A DNA stretch of 64,000 nucleotides from Bacillus ectoiniformans. Lineage in GTDB: Bacteria; Bacillota; Bacilli; Bacillales; Domibacillaceae. The stretch is from positions 1 through 64,000 of the forward strand of contig NZ_JAFBES010000003.1 in the NCBI RefSeq assembly GCF_016908875.1. The letters are read 5' to 3'. The notes under the pieces are model-generated. The model did not search any database, was not told the DNA's origin, and saw nothing but the letters and a program-made list of their open reading frames with translations. The translations under genes and the position numbers were made by a program. This document shows positions 42,328 through 50,791 of the stretch, in pieces. Each line of letters opens with the position of its first letter. The stretch's first letter is position 1.

Positions 42328-43102
42328 AACGAAGTCAATATTCATAGCGGTTTTTCTCATTTTAGACATTTTCCTCCTGACCGTTTTCTTTAATAAGCAT
42401 AGCGCCAGCCAGTTTGAAATGATTAAGGAAACGTCCATTGAAGATAAGTTAGAAACAGATAACATCCAATATGGAAAGCTGCCTAATCAAATGAATAAAG
42501 AACCTTTGGTTACGGCGAAAGCGAAAGAATTTACGAAGACGGAGCTAACCCTTCTGACCAATCAGGAAGTGCGCTTATCGGAAAGTCAGGTGACAGTGAT
42601 CAGCGAGCTCGACAAACCCGTAAAGCTCGGTGAAAACAAAGAGGAGGATATTCGTTCCTTTGTGAATAATCATGTCTTATTTGGCGACAAATACCGCTTA
42701 TCCAGCATTAAAGAAAAAGAGAAACAAATTACGTTTTATCAGCACTATGATGATAAAAAAATGTTTGAGAACATTAACGGTAAATTAGAATTAAAGTTAA
42801 ATGGAAGCGGAGAAATTGTTTCGTATGAGCAGACGCTTCTAGAAGATTTTCACGAAAATGGCAAACCCGAGAATGTGCTGCCGGCGTTCCAAGCGATTCA
42901 AACGCTCTATAAAAATGGACTGATCAAGCCTAACAGCAAAATTTCTAATGTAGAATTAGGCTATTATACGGTCGTGCAGCTGACTGAATCTCAAGTGCTG
43001 TCACCTACTTGGTATTTCAAAATAAAGAATAAAGATAAAGAAGAAGAATTATACGTGAATGCGTATGACGGATCGATCTATCAAACGGAGAAAGATTCAT
43101 AA
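42314..43102 (+). CDS. yycI: WalK regulatory membrane protein YycI
   Basis: 262 residues beginning MDWSKTKSIFIAVFLILDI, a single N-terminal membrane anchor followed by an extracytoplasmic domain. The GTG at 42314 is seven bases after GGAGGA and matches the family N-terminus; it overlaps the yycH stop by 14 bases, so the two are coupled. It acts with YycH on WalK. Confidence 0.95.
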   Translation: MDWSKTKSIFIAVFLILDIFLLTVFFNKHSASQFEMIKETSIEDKLETDNIQYGKLPNQMNKEPLVTAKAKEFTKTELTLLTNQEVRLSESQVTVISELDKPVKLGENKEEDIRSFVNNHVLFGDKYRLSSIKEKEKQITFYQHYDDKKMFENINGKLELKLNGSGEIVSYEQTLLEDFHENGKPENVLPAFQAIQTLYKNGLIKPNSKISNVELGYYTVVQLTESQVLSPTWYFKIKNKDKEEELYVNAYDGSIYQTEKDS

Positions 43103-43125
43103 TAAGGGACATGGAGTGAAACGAA

Positions 43126-43920
43126 ATGACGATGCATTTTAGTGTGCTCGCCAGCGGAAGCACAGGAAATGCGTTTTATGTAGAAACAGGGAAACATTCC
43201 TTTCTAGTGGATTCCGGTCTGAGCGGCAAGCAAATGGAAGCCTTGTTTTCATCGATTGGCAGAGAGGTGAAGAACCTGTCAGGCATTCTTGTGACACATG
43301 AGCATAGTGATCACATTAAAGGATTAGGGGTGCTTGCCAGAAAGTATAAATTGCCGATCTATGCCAACGAGAAAACATGGCAGGCGATGGACGGATTAAT
43401 TGGAAAAGTGGATACCGAACAGAAATTCACTTTTGATATGGAAACGGTCAAGACCTTTGATGACTTAGATATAGAATCGTTCGGTGTCTCTCATGATGCC
43501 GCAGAGCCGATGTTTTATATCTTCCATCATGAAGGCAAAAAGCTAGTGTTGATCACAGATACAGGCTATGTCAGTGATCGGGTGAAGGGTATTATTCAGG
43601 ATGCGGATACGTATGTATTTGAAAGCAATCACGATGTGCAAATGCTTAGAATGGGAAGATACCCATGGAACATTAAGCGCCGAATTCTAGGCGACTTTGG
43701 GCATGTATCGAATGAAGATGCGGCACTTGCGATGTGCGACGTCATTGGTGACAAAACAAAACGCATCTATCTGGCTCATCTTAGCCAAGATAACAACATG
43801 AAAGATTTAGCGAAAATGAGCGTGACGCAAACCCTTGAGATGAAAGGGATGGCAGTTGGCGACCAGTTCGATATACTAGATACCGATCCCAAAACACCGA
43901 CGATTTTAACTGAAATATAA
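43126..43920 (+). CDS. yycJ: Metallo-beta-lactamase-fold protein YycJ / WalJ
   Basis: 264 residues. The metal-binding motif THEHSDH (57-63) is followed by a later DTGYVS and FESNHD. It is the last gene of the walRK operon. The family acts as a nuclease-like hydrolase and has been linked to DNA repair and coordination of division with replication; the exact substrate is uncertain. Confidence 0.95.
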   Translation: MTMHFSVLASGSTGNAFYVETGKHSFLVDSGLSGKQMEALFSSIGREVKNLSGILVTHEHSDHIKGLGVLARKYKLPIYANEKTWQAMDGLIGKVDTEQKFTFDMETVKTFDDLDIESFGVSHDAAEPMFYIFHHEGKKLVLITDTGYVSDRVKGIIQDADTYVFESNHDVQMLRMGRYPWNIKRRILGDFGHVSNEDAALAMCDVIGDKTKRIYLAHLSQDNNMKDLAKMSVTQTLEMKGMAVGDQFDILDTDPKTPTILTEI

Positions 43921-43927
43921 GTGAAAA

Positions 43928-44008
43928 GCGGACTTTTTACCGACTTAGCTTTCGATGCATGTAAACGATGTGCAGGGGGAGCCAGACGGATAAGAGTCCG
44001 CCTTTTTT
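43928..44008 (+). terminator. Terminator of the walRK operon
   Basis: GCGGACT (43928-43934) pairs with AGTCCGC (43995-44001), followed by CTTTTTT. The 60-base loop has internal pairing. Confidence 0.65.
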
Positions 44009-44042
44009 GTGTACGGAAAGACGCTTTCCTCTTCCTAATTAA

Positions 44043-44070
44043 TTGAATTTTTTAAAACAATTGTTATAAT
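44043..44070 (+). promoter_or_regulatory. htrA promoter
   Basis: TTGAAT (44043-44048), 16-base spacer, TATAAT (44065-44070). Confidence 0.7.
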
Positions 44071-44123
44071 TTTGGCTAAGTGGGAAAAATAGAAGAAGCA
44101 ATTATTTTGAAAGGGTGAGGCGT

Positions 44124-45335
44124 TTGGGGTACTACGATGAAGAAAGAACGAGCCGCAGCCAGCGAAACCGTGGCAAAGGCGGCTATTTTTTAGCCAGTTT
44201 GGTCGGTATGATCCTAGGAGCAGTACTAATCCTTGTGGCTCTGCCAAAGCTGACAGATTATAATATATTAAATGGAGCCGAAGAGAAGCAGGAGGAAACA
44301 GTAAAGGATAACAAGTCCGTTCAAGGCCAAAAGGTGTCAATGGACGTGACGACCGATGTAACCAAAGCGGTGGATAAAGCGAAAGACACCGTGGTGGGAA
44401 TTACAAATATCCAGTCGGGTAACTTCTGGGAAGGTGAAGGATCGGCTCAGCCAGCCGGGACAGGTTCAGGAGTAATCTATAAAAAAACAGGTGATAAAGC
44501 GTATATCGTGACGAATTTCCACGTAGTGGAAGGCGCACAGCAGCTAGAAGTATCCTTAGCAGATGGAACGAAAGTCCCTGCGAAAATGCAAGGAGGCGAC
44601 GTCTGGTCGGATCTTGCGGTGTTAGAGGTCAGTTCGGCTAACATTAAAAATGTAGCGGAATTTGGCGATTCAGATGCGTTAAAGATCGGTGAACCTGTTA
44701 TCGCGATTGGGAATCCACTCGGTTTAGAATTCTCAGGTTCTGTGACGCAAGGCGTGGTATCCGGACTGGAGCGAGCGATCCCAGTTGACGTAAATCAAGA
44801 TGGAATGGTCGACTGGCAAGCAGAAGTTATGCAGACCGATGCAGCAATTAACCCTGGAAACAGCGGCGGAGCCTTAGTAAATATTTCAGGTCAAGTGATT
44901 GGCATTAACTCAATGAAAATTGCCCAGCAGGAAGTTGAAGGTATTGGCTTATCTATTCCGATTAATTATGCACAGCCGATCATTGAGGATTTAGAAAAGT
45001 ACGGAAGCGTGAAACGTCCAGCAATGGGAGTGACGCTTAGAAATGTGAATGAAGTGCCTGCTTATCATCAGCAGGAAACATTGAAGCTTCCTAAAGGAAT
45101 TACAGAGGGTGCGATGATTGAACAAGTCGTTCCGAATTCTCCAGCAGGTCAAGCCGGCCTTCAGGAGTTTGATGTGATTGTGAAGCTCGATGATGAAGAA
45201 ATTAAAGATATTTTAGGATTAAGGAAGTATATGTATAACAATAAAGACGAAGGCGATCAAGTGAAGGTTTCTTTCTATAGAGAAGGCAAGCTGCAGGAAG
45301 TAACAATGAAACTGACGACAGAAGGCGCTCTATAA
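44124..45335 (+). CDS. htrA: HtrA/DegP-type serine protease (YycK)
   Basis: About 403 residues. A cytoplasmic N-terminus and membrane anchor (about 22-41) are followed by the trypsin-like domain. The catalytic histidine is in TNFHVVEG, the aspartate in WSDLAVLEV and the serine in NPGNSGGALV. A PDZ domain follows. It degrades misfolded proteins outside the membrane. I prefer the TTG at 44124 (MGYYDEERTS) after AAAGGGTGAGG; a GTG at 44115 lies within that site. It follows the walRK operon but has its own promoter. Confidence 0.95.
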   Translation: MGYYDEERTSRSQRNRGKGGYFLASLVGMILGAVLILVALPKLTDYNILNGAEEKQEETVKDNKSVQGQKVSMDVTTDVTKAVDKAKDTVVGITNIQSGNFWEGEGSAQPAGTGSGVIYKKTGDKAYIVTNFHVVEGAQQLEVSLADGTKVPAKMQGGDVWSDLAVLEVSSANIKNVAEFGDSDALKIGEPVIAIGNPLGLEFSGSVTQGVVSGLERAIPVDVNQDGMVDWQAEVMQTDAAINPGNSGGALVNISGQVIGINSMKIAQQEVEGIGLSIPINYAQPIIEDLEKYGSVKRPAMGVTLRNVNEVPAYHQQETLKLPKGITEGAMIEQVVPNSPAGQAGLQEFDVIVKLDDEEIKDILGLRKYMYNNKDEGDQVKVSFYREGKLQEVTMKLTTEGAL

Positions 45336-45341
45336 TTAATC

Positions 45342-45382
45342 AGTGCTCCCCGCATCCTTTTACAGAAGGTATGGGGAGTACT
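45342..45382 (+). terminator. Terminator after htrA
   Basis: AGTGCTCCCC (45342-45351) pairs with GGGGAGTACT (45373-45382), followed by a T-rich stretch. Confidence 0.7.
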
Positions 45383-45471
45383 TTATTTATGAAAAGAAAA
45401 GTGTAGTTGAATCGGATGGTCAGTATGGTATGATAAGTGAGGAAAATACCGCATAAAGGAGTTAAGTAAAG

Positions 45472-45630
45472 ATGATTTATTGCTGCCAAGAACATGTAGA
45501 ATTAGCTCTTGATGTCGTTGTGGATGAATTCGAAACCTTTCCGAAGATTGATCAGCTGTCAGAAGAGAAAAAGTTGTCCACAAACTGCGAGTATTGTCAA
45601 AACAGAGCGGAATATGTAGTGGCAAACTAA
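45472..45630 (+). CDS. CxxH/CxxC small zinc-ribbon-like protein
   Basis: A 52-residue protein beginning MIYCCQEHVELALD. CQEH (CxxH) lies at residues 5-8 and CEYC (CxxC) at 39-42, a spacing that could hold one zinc ion. This matches the small CxxH/CxxC proteins found before rlmH in Bacillus. Function unknown. AAAGGAG is upstream of the ATG. Confidence 0.88.
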   Translation: MIYCCQEHVELALDVVVDEFETFPKIDQLSEEKKLSTNCEYCQNRAEYVVAN

Positions 45631-45645
45631 TATTCGCCTACCACA

Positions 45646-45675
45646 TGTGGATAGGTTCTGTTGATATGTGGATAA
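45646..45675 (+). promoter_or_regulatory. DnaA boxes upstream of rlmH (first pair)
   Basis: TGTGGATAG (45646-45654), part of a CCTACCACATGTGGATAGG inverted repeat, and the exact box TGTGGATAA (45667-45675). With the pair at 45893-45914 it forms a four-box cluster. DnaA binds near yydA (the rlmH orthologue) in B. subtilis. Confidence 0.7.
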
Positions 45676-45720
45676 CTAAAATTTTATAGTCAATATATGT
45701 AAATATGATAAAGTAAGGTA

Positions 45721-45756
45721 AAAGACTGGCGAGGTGCATGCAGCCAGTCTTTTTTA
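45721..45756 (+). terminator. Terminator between the CxxH/CxxC gene and rlmH
   Basis: AAAGACTGGC (45721-45730) pairs perfectly with GCCAGTCTTT (45743-45752), followed by more T. Confidence 0.88.
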
Positions 45757-45892
45757 CTGAATTGTTAGGCTATTTTGGCATCGCTTTTACCGAAAAGAGC
45801 TGTCAATGTAGCTTTAAAAAGGGTAAGAAAAAGTATGATAAAGGGATGAATTAGAGAGTTAGTGGGTTGAAATTGGAGTGGTTCTGTGTATA

Positions 45893-45914
45893 TGTGGATA
45901 ACTTTTGTGGATAT
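45893..45914 (+). promoter_or_regulatory. DnaA boxes directly upstream of rlmH (second pair)
   Basis: The exact box TGTGGATAA (45893-45901) is followed by TGTGGATAT (45906-45914), in the same orientation, 13 bases apart and 37-58 bases before the rlmH start. Confidence 0.7.
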
Positions 45915-45950
45915 CCTGTTCGTAAAATGTTTGTAAAGAGAGGGAATGCT

Positions 45951-46430
45951 GTGAATATCTCAATTATTACGGTTGGAAAATTAAAAGAGAAGTATTTAAA
46001 GCAAGGAATCGCCGAATATACGAAGCGTCTGTCGGCTTATGCGAAGATAGAGATGATCGAAGTCGCGGACGAAAAGGCACCGGAAGAACTAAGCCAGACA
46101 GAAATGGAACAAGTGAAACAAAAGGAAGGCGAGCGAATTCTCGCCAAAGTCAATCAAGACACCTATGTGATTGCCTTGGCCATCGAAGGCAAAATGAAAA
46201 CCTCCGAAGAACTCGCCACGCAGCTGGATCAGCTTGCGACCTACGGCAAAAGCAAAATCGCCTTCATCATCGGCGGATCGCTCGGTCTTAGTTCAGAGGT
46301 GATGAAACGGGCGAATGATACATTGTCCTTTTCGAAGATGACTTTTCCTCATCAGTTGATGCGGTTGGTGCTGGTGGAGCAGGTGTATCGGGCTTATCGG
46401 ATTAATCGAGGGGAACCTTACCATAAGTAA
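45951..46430 (+). CDS. rlmH: 23S rRNA (pseudouridine-1915-N3)-methyltransferase RlmH
   Basis: A SPOUT methyltransferase (OrfX/YydA) of 159 residues, exactly the family length. [18 protein letters not shown] starts the protein and [19 protein letters not shown] forms the knot. The GTG at 45951 follows AGAGAGGGA; longer frames run into the DnaA boxes. Its last six codons carry the attachment-site-like sequence GAACCTTACCATAAGTAA, which recurs downstream. In staphylococci this gene's 3' end is the insertion site of SCC elements; here the coding end appears intact. Confidence 0.97.
   Translation: MNISIITVGKLKEKYLKQGIAEYTKRLSAYAKIEMIEVADEKAPEELSQTEMEQVKQKEGERILAKVNQDTYVIALAIEGKMKTSEELATQLDQLATYGKSKIAFIIGGSLGLSSEVMKRANDTLSFSKMTFPHQLMRLVLVEQVYRAYRINRGEPYHK
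46413..46430 (+). repeat. Attachment-site-like repeat 1 (rlmH 3' end)
   Basis: GAACCTTACCATAAGTAA, including the rlmH stop codon. It matches the repeats at 49890 and 51908 and resembles the staphylococcal SCC site, recalled as GAAGCTTATCATAAGTAATG. Confidence 0.75.
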
Positions 46431-46483
46431 GTGCGGTTTTTTAGTATATTAAAAAGTAAATTTAAAGAATCTGAGATAAAACG

Positions 46484-46523
46484 AATGGCACCAGGAAGAT
46501 CAACATTTCCTGGTGCCATTTTT
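46484..46523 (+). terminator. Terminator after rlmH
   Basis: AATGGCACCAGGAA (46484-46497) pairs perfectly with TTCCTGGTGCCATT (46507-46520), followed by TTT. Confidence 0.88.
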
Positions 46524-46531
46524 CTGCTTTC

Positions 46532-46634
46532 GTGGTCGCTTTGCTTCGAGCATGCTTTTCTGGGTCATGGCTTGAGCCTGTAGTCTCAAGCTCATGCGAT
46601 TCCCCTAGAAGTCAGCTCTTTGCATCGCGACCAC
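46532..46634. repeat. 103-base imperfect inverted repeat (structured element)
   Basis: Outer arms GTGGTCGC (46532-46539) and GCGACCAC (46627-46634) are perfect complements, as are inner arms GCTTGAG (46570-46576) and CTCAAGC (46585-46591). Between them the two sides share complementary blocks (TGC, GAGC, TTCT-GGG, CATG), so the whole element folds into one long interrupted hairpin. No coding potential. It may be a short non-autonomous repeat or a structured RNA. Confidence 0.6.
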
Positions 46635-46845
46635 TTATCAAATTTTTAGCCTCGAACTTAGTTGCGATTCGTTAAAATTCTACTTCTGTCCCAAGCTCTT
46701 TTTTTATTTGAGAAGGTTTTGTGCTTAAAAATGGAATATAATATTTAAGTTAGAAGTTTTTAGGGTGAATATTATTGATGAGTTTTATATTAGCAAAGAA
46801 GTTGAATAAAAAAATTATTTTAAAAGAAATGAGAGGCAAAGAATT

Positions 46846-49635
46846 ATGGTTGAACTTGAATATAATAACATAAATGATTATAAACTTTCTGAAGTATTTG
46901 GTCGTCAATTTAGCATTATCCCAAAAGAATGTAAACAAATTAAAACAATAGAAGATTTATATAATATAATTAATGTCGCCAAAAATGAAAAATGGAAAGT
47001 TTTTGGAATCATTGGTTTTCCAATAAGTATAATACCCAAAGAATTATGGGATTTAATAGATCTTGAAGTTTTATTCCTAACAGATAATGGAATCGAAAAT
47101 ATTCCAGAAGATATAATCAAATTAAAAAATTTAAAAGCATTAAGTTTAAAAGGAAATAAAATAAAAACAATACCGAATGATTTTAAAAATTTACAGGTAG
47201 TATATTTAGATCTTTATGGTTGTGGATTTGAACAAATTCCAGAGAACATAATGTGCCCGACATTGAAGGGAATAGGAATAGACATAACTTCAAAGTATTT
47301 AACAGATAAAATTTTAGAACTTAAAGAATTAACATATTTATACATGGCAAATTCTCAAATTGTTACTTTACCGGAGGAGATGGATAAGTTACAAAACTTA
47401 AGGGAGATTTATTTGTCTAGAACTAAAATAGAGTCATTACCAAGTTCTATACAAAAAATGTATAAACTAAAAATTTTTAATATTCATAAGACACCATTAG
47501 CAGAAGATATCCCTCCTGAAATATTAAATAAGGCAGATTTTTCTTTAATAAGATACATAAGCTTAATTAATTCAAAAGCTAACAAATATTTTAATGAATC
47601 AAAAATGTTAGTAGTTGGACAAGGAAGAGTTGGAAAGACATGTGTGATAAATAGGGTTACTAAGGATGTATATGTAGATGAAATATCAACAGAAGGAATC
47701 GATATTCATGATTGGGAGTTTAGTATAAGAAAAGAGGATATTATTGAGAAGTATAAGTTGAATGTTTGGGATTTTGGTGGTCAAGAAATTTATCATTCTA
47801 CTCACCAGTTTTTTCTAACGAAGCGTTCCTTATACTTGTTAGTTTGGGATGGTCAGGCAGAGGATGAATATGGGAGGATTGAATATTGGTTAAAAACAAT
47901 TGAAAGTTTTGCTAACGATAGCCCCATAATATTAGTTATTAATAAATGTGATTCGAATATTGGTCGAATAAAGAAAATTGATTATCCAAGATATTTGAAT
48001 GAGTTCCCACAAATTGGAAGTATGGAGGCTGTAAGTTGTAGAGATAATTTAGGTATAGAGGGTCTACGTAGCAAAATCCAAGAGATGGCGATTGAATTAC
48101 CATTAATGAAAACTAAATGGATTACCACTTGGTTACATATAAGGTTTGAAATAGAGGAATTGTCAAAATTAAAATCGTTCATATTATACGAAGAGTTTTT
48201 AAAATTGTGTAAAGAAAATGATGTTATAGAAGATGATGCATTAATATTAATTAATTATTTGAATGATTTGGGTATAGTTCTATATTTTTCTGATAATATG
48301 TTGTTAAGTAACCTTGTAATTCTAAAACCAGAATGGGGAACAACTGCAGTATATAAAGTTTTAGATGAACAAGAGAGATCATTGAAAGATAGAAATGGAA
48401 TTTTAAAAAGAGAAGATTTAAAAAACATTTGGAAAATTGAAGATGGGTACAAACAAGAGATGTATCCATATCTAATAGAAATTATGAAAAAATTCGAATT
48501 ATTATTTATGATTGAAACGGATGTATATCTAGTTGCAGAATTACTAAATAATATTAAATATAATATTGATTTAAGCTTTAATGAAGAAGATATGATTGTT
48601 TTTAGATATCAATATGATTTTGTTCCAGCAGGGATTATTACAAAGCTTATTGTTTTACTGAGTGATTTTTTAGTGGAAAAAAATGGGGAAAAATTATGTT
48701 GGCAACAAGGTATGTATTTACAATATAACCAGAGTACAGCAGAAGTAGTTTTATACAACAGTATAGCAGAAAAATATATTGAAATAAGAATTGTTGGAGG
48801 AGTCCCAAGAAATAAAACAGAGTTCCTAACTATTATAAGAGCAAATATAGAAAAAATAAATAAAAGGTACTCCAAATTAAAAGTAGTATCCAAAGTTCCA
48901 TGTATATGTAAAAAATGTAGCCCTTCGCTATTTGAGTATTCAATGCTTTTAAAAGCGGAAGAAAAAGGGAGGAAAGTTGTAATGTGTAGTGAATCGGTGG
49001 AAGATGTTTTTATTGAAGATTTGCTTTTAGGCATAGAGAATAGAAGTGATATTTCAGAAGACTTCTATAATGGCATTTCAACAAAAGACATAAAGATAAA
49101 GAAATTAACATATGAAGCACTCTTTGAAGATATAAAAAAAGCATGTATCAAATTGCAGGGTAAATCAACTGTTAGACTTGAGGATGAAAGAAATGATTTC
49201 ATTGACAATATGTTAGAATCTGCGGGGTATACCACTAAAGATCAAACCAGATACGGTTTTACAAATGCTGGGAATTTAGGGGAAAATGATATTCAAATAT
49301 TAAACCGAGATGGAATACCATTTAGTATAATCGAGGGTATGAACCTGGAGTCTATAAACAAAAGTTATATGGAGAAACATTGGAAGAAAATATTTGACTA
49401 TGATGCAGTTGGTCTGAAAGAGAACTTTATCATTAATTATGTATCAGTTAAGGATTTTGATAGTTTCTGGGGTAAATATAGACAAGCACTTTTACAATGT
49501 GAATTTGAGCATCCAATTGAAAATTCTCAAGATATTGATGTTGATTTTACTGATATGAGAGTTTTAAAAGTAAGACATATTCGAAATGAAAAGGATACAT
49601 ATACTACCCACATTGCTATAAAAATGCATATATAA
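46846..49635 (+). CDS. LRR-Roc-COR GTPase (bacterial ROCO protein), candidate defence gene
   Basis: 929 residues. Leucine-rich repeats are at about 50-225, many with the xIPxx pattern. A Roc GTPase domain has GQGRVGKT (258-265), DFGGQE (309-314) and NKCD (366-369). A COR region spans about 425-600. A Cys cluster CICKKC (686-691) with C714 could bind zinc. The C-terminal domain (about 755-900) has GENDIQIL (812-819) then IIEGMN (828-833), laid out like a PD-(D/E)xK nuclease core, but with Met in place of the usual Lys. By analogy with other NTPase-effector proteins it may sense infection and act through this tail; that is inference. Very A+T-rich, single gene, start after AGAGG. Confidence 0.85.
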   Translation: MVELEYNNINDYKLSEVFGRQFSIIPKECKQIKTIEDLYNIINVAKNEKWKVFGIIGFPISIIPKELWDLIDLEVLFLTDNGIENIPEDIIKLKNLKALSLKGNKIKTIPNDFKNLQVVYLDLYGCGFEQIPENIMCPTLKGIGIDITSKYLTDKILELKELTYLYMANSQIVTLPEEMDKLQNLREIYLSRTKIESLPSSIQKMYKLKIFNIHKTPLAEDIPPEILNKADFSLIRYISLINSKANKYFNESKMLVVGQGRVGKTCVINRVTKDVYVDEISTEGIDIHDWEFSIRKEDIIEKYKLNVWDFGGQEIYHSTHQFFLTKRSLYLLVWDGQAEDEYGRIEYWLKTIESFANDSPIILVINKCDSNIGRIKKIDYPRYLNEFPQIGSMEAVSCRDNLGIEGLRSKIQEMAIELPLMKTKWITTWLHIRFEIEELSKLKSFILYEEFLKLCKENDVIEDDALILINYLNDLGIVLYFSDNMLLSNLVILKPEWGTTAVYKVLDEQERSLKDRNGILKREDLKNIWKIEDGYKQEMYPYLIEIMKKFELLFMIETDVYLVAELLNNIKYNIDLSFNEEDMIVFRYQYDFVPAGIITKLIVLLSDFLVEKNGEKLCWQQGMYLQYNQSTAEVVLYNSIAEKYIEIRIVGGVPRNKTEFLTIIRANIEKINKRYSKLKVVSKVPCICKKCSPSLFEYSMLLKAEEKGRKVVMCSESVEDVFIEDLLLGIENRSDISEDFYNGISTKDIKIKKLTYEALFEDIKKACIKLQGKSTVRLEDERNDFIDNMLESAGYTTKDQTRYGFTNAGNLGENDIQILNRDGIPFSIIEGMNLESINKSYMEKHWKKIFDYDAVGLKENFIINYVSVKDFDSFWGKYRQALLQCEFEHPIENSQDIDVDFTDMRVLKVRHIRNEKDTYTTHIAIKMHI

Positions 49636-49889
49636 AATTTATATAATAGCTATCAAAATAACTTCACGTTCATCAATTTCATTTAGTTCGACTGCGAGTA
49701 TAAATTATTCATAATATGATAACTGCTCCTAGCTAAAGTAAGCGAATAATAGTATAGAATTAGTGTGTGTATAAGGTTTCTTTAATCGACTGAATTAATT
49801 GTCATTCAATTTATTCTAAAGCATGGGATCACCACCTTTTCTCCATTACAAACATATAAATAAAAAATCGCACTTACACATAGTGCGGC
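49636..49889. other. A+T-rich gap in the island
   Basis: No gene or strong structure except a short inverted repeat CGCAC/GTGCG at 49869-49887 next to the second attachment-like repeat. Confidence 0.4.
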
Positions 49890-49907
49890 GAACCTTATCA
49901 TAAGTGA
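49890..49907 (+). repeat. Attachment-site-like repeat 2
   Basis: GAACCTTATCATAAGTGA; 16 of 18 bases match the rlmH copy. It marks the junction of the two island modules. Confidence 0.75.
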
Positions 49908-49931
49908 ATGAGTTTTGAATTTTTACAGAAA

Positions 49932-49972
49932 CAGTCTGACTAAGCTTTTAGTTAGGCTGTTTTTGCTATAAT
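49932..49972 (+). promoter_or_regulatory. Terminator followed by extended -10 promoter of the FRG gene
   Basis: CAGTCTGACTAA (49932-49943) pairs with TTAGTTAGGCTG (49948-49959), two G-U pairs, then TTTTT (terminator). Immediately after, TGCTATAAT (49964-49972) is an extended -10 element, about 30 bases before the FRG start. The terminator insulates the module from upstream transcription. Confidence 0.6.
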
Positions 49973-50002
49973 AGACATATTAGTATAGTGGAGGTATTGG
50001 TA

Positions 50003-50782
50003 ATGGAAGAAGTTTTTGTAAACAGTGTTGCTCAATACATAGAAGAGATAAAAAATATATCCTCTAGAGGTTTTTCCTTTTTTAGAGGGCAAAGTTCACA
50101 TAAACATCAATTGCTTCCGTCACTTTTAAGGAAGAATAAAAATGGAATTGATGTGTATGGAACTAATTGTGATAAAAATTTTCAAACTAAATTTAAATCA
50201 AAAGCGATCCCTTTTTTAAGCACTGTTCCTACTAATGACTTTGAATGGTTATTTATAGCGCAACATTATGGACTACCTACTAGGCTATTAGACTGGACAT
50301 CCAATCCGTTAGTTTCGTTATATTTCGCGGTAGAAAATTCACTAGAAGAATACAACGTTGAGAATTATCCGGTTATATGGTCTTTGAATCCTATTGATTT
50401 AAATAGTAAAGTTGGTTATTTAGGGAATAGAGTTGACGTACCAAATCTTATGGAAAATGATTCAACTCTAAATAATTGTTTACATACGAATTATAGGGTT
50501 GGCATAAGGCTTGATGAAGCAATTTATCCTTTGGCTATAAGTGGACCAGTAAACAATTCCCGTATTGAAGCCCAAAAAGGTATTTTTACTTTATTTCCAT
50601 CGAATGCACTACCGTTAGAGGATTATAATGGAGCTAGTGAATTTCTTTACAGAATTAATATTCATTATGATTATATACATGAAATTAAGAAAGAACTGTT
50701 TAGTTTAGGTATTAGTAAATCGAGTATTTACCCAGAATTGTCCAGTATTGCAGATGATATTGTTTTTGAATATAAACAATAG
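50003..50782 (+). CDS. FRG-domain protein, candidate defence gene
   Basis: 259 residues. The family motif FRGQ is at 27-30 and the conserved core AQHYGLPTRLLDWTSNPLVS at about 86-105. FRG domains are named for Phe-Arg-Gly and are frequent in prophages and defence islands; the biochemical activity is not firmly known. The ATG at 50003 lies about eight bases after GGAGG. It is followed after nine bases by the DUF262 gene, so the two form an operon. A+T-rich like the rest of the island. Confidence 0.85.
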   Translation: MEEVFVNSVAQYIEEIKNISSRGFSFFRGQSSHKHQLLPSLLRKNKNGIDVYGTNCDKNFQTKFKSKAIPFLSTVPTNDFEWLFIAQHYGLPTRLLDWTSNPLVSLYFAVENSLEEYNVENYPVIWSLNPIDLNSKVGYLGNRVDVPNLMENDSTLNNCLHTNYRVGIRLDEAIYPLAISGPVNNSRIEAQKGIFTLFPSNALPLEDYNGASEFLYRINIHYDYIHEIKKELFSLGISKSSIYPELSSIADDIVFEYKQ

Positions 50783-50791
50783 GAGGATATT

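Noticed and set aside
45383-45625. Minus-strand 80-codon frame
   Set aside because: It is antisense to the CxxH/CxxC gene, which has a ribosome binding site and a recognised motif pair.
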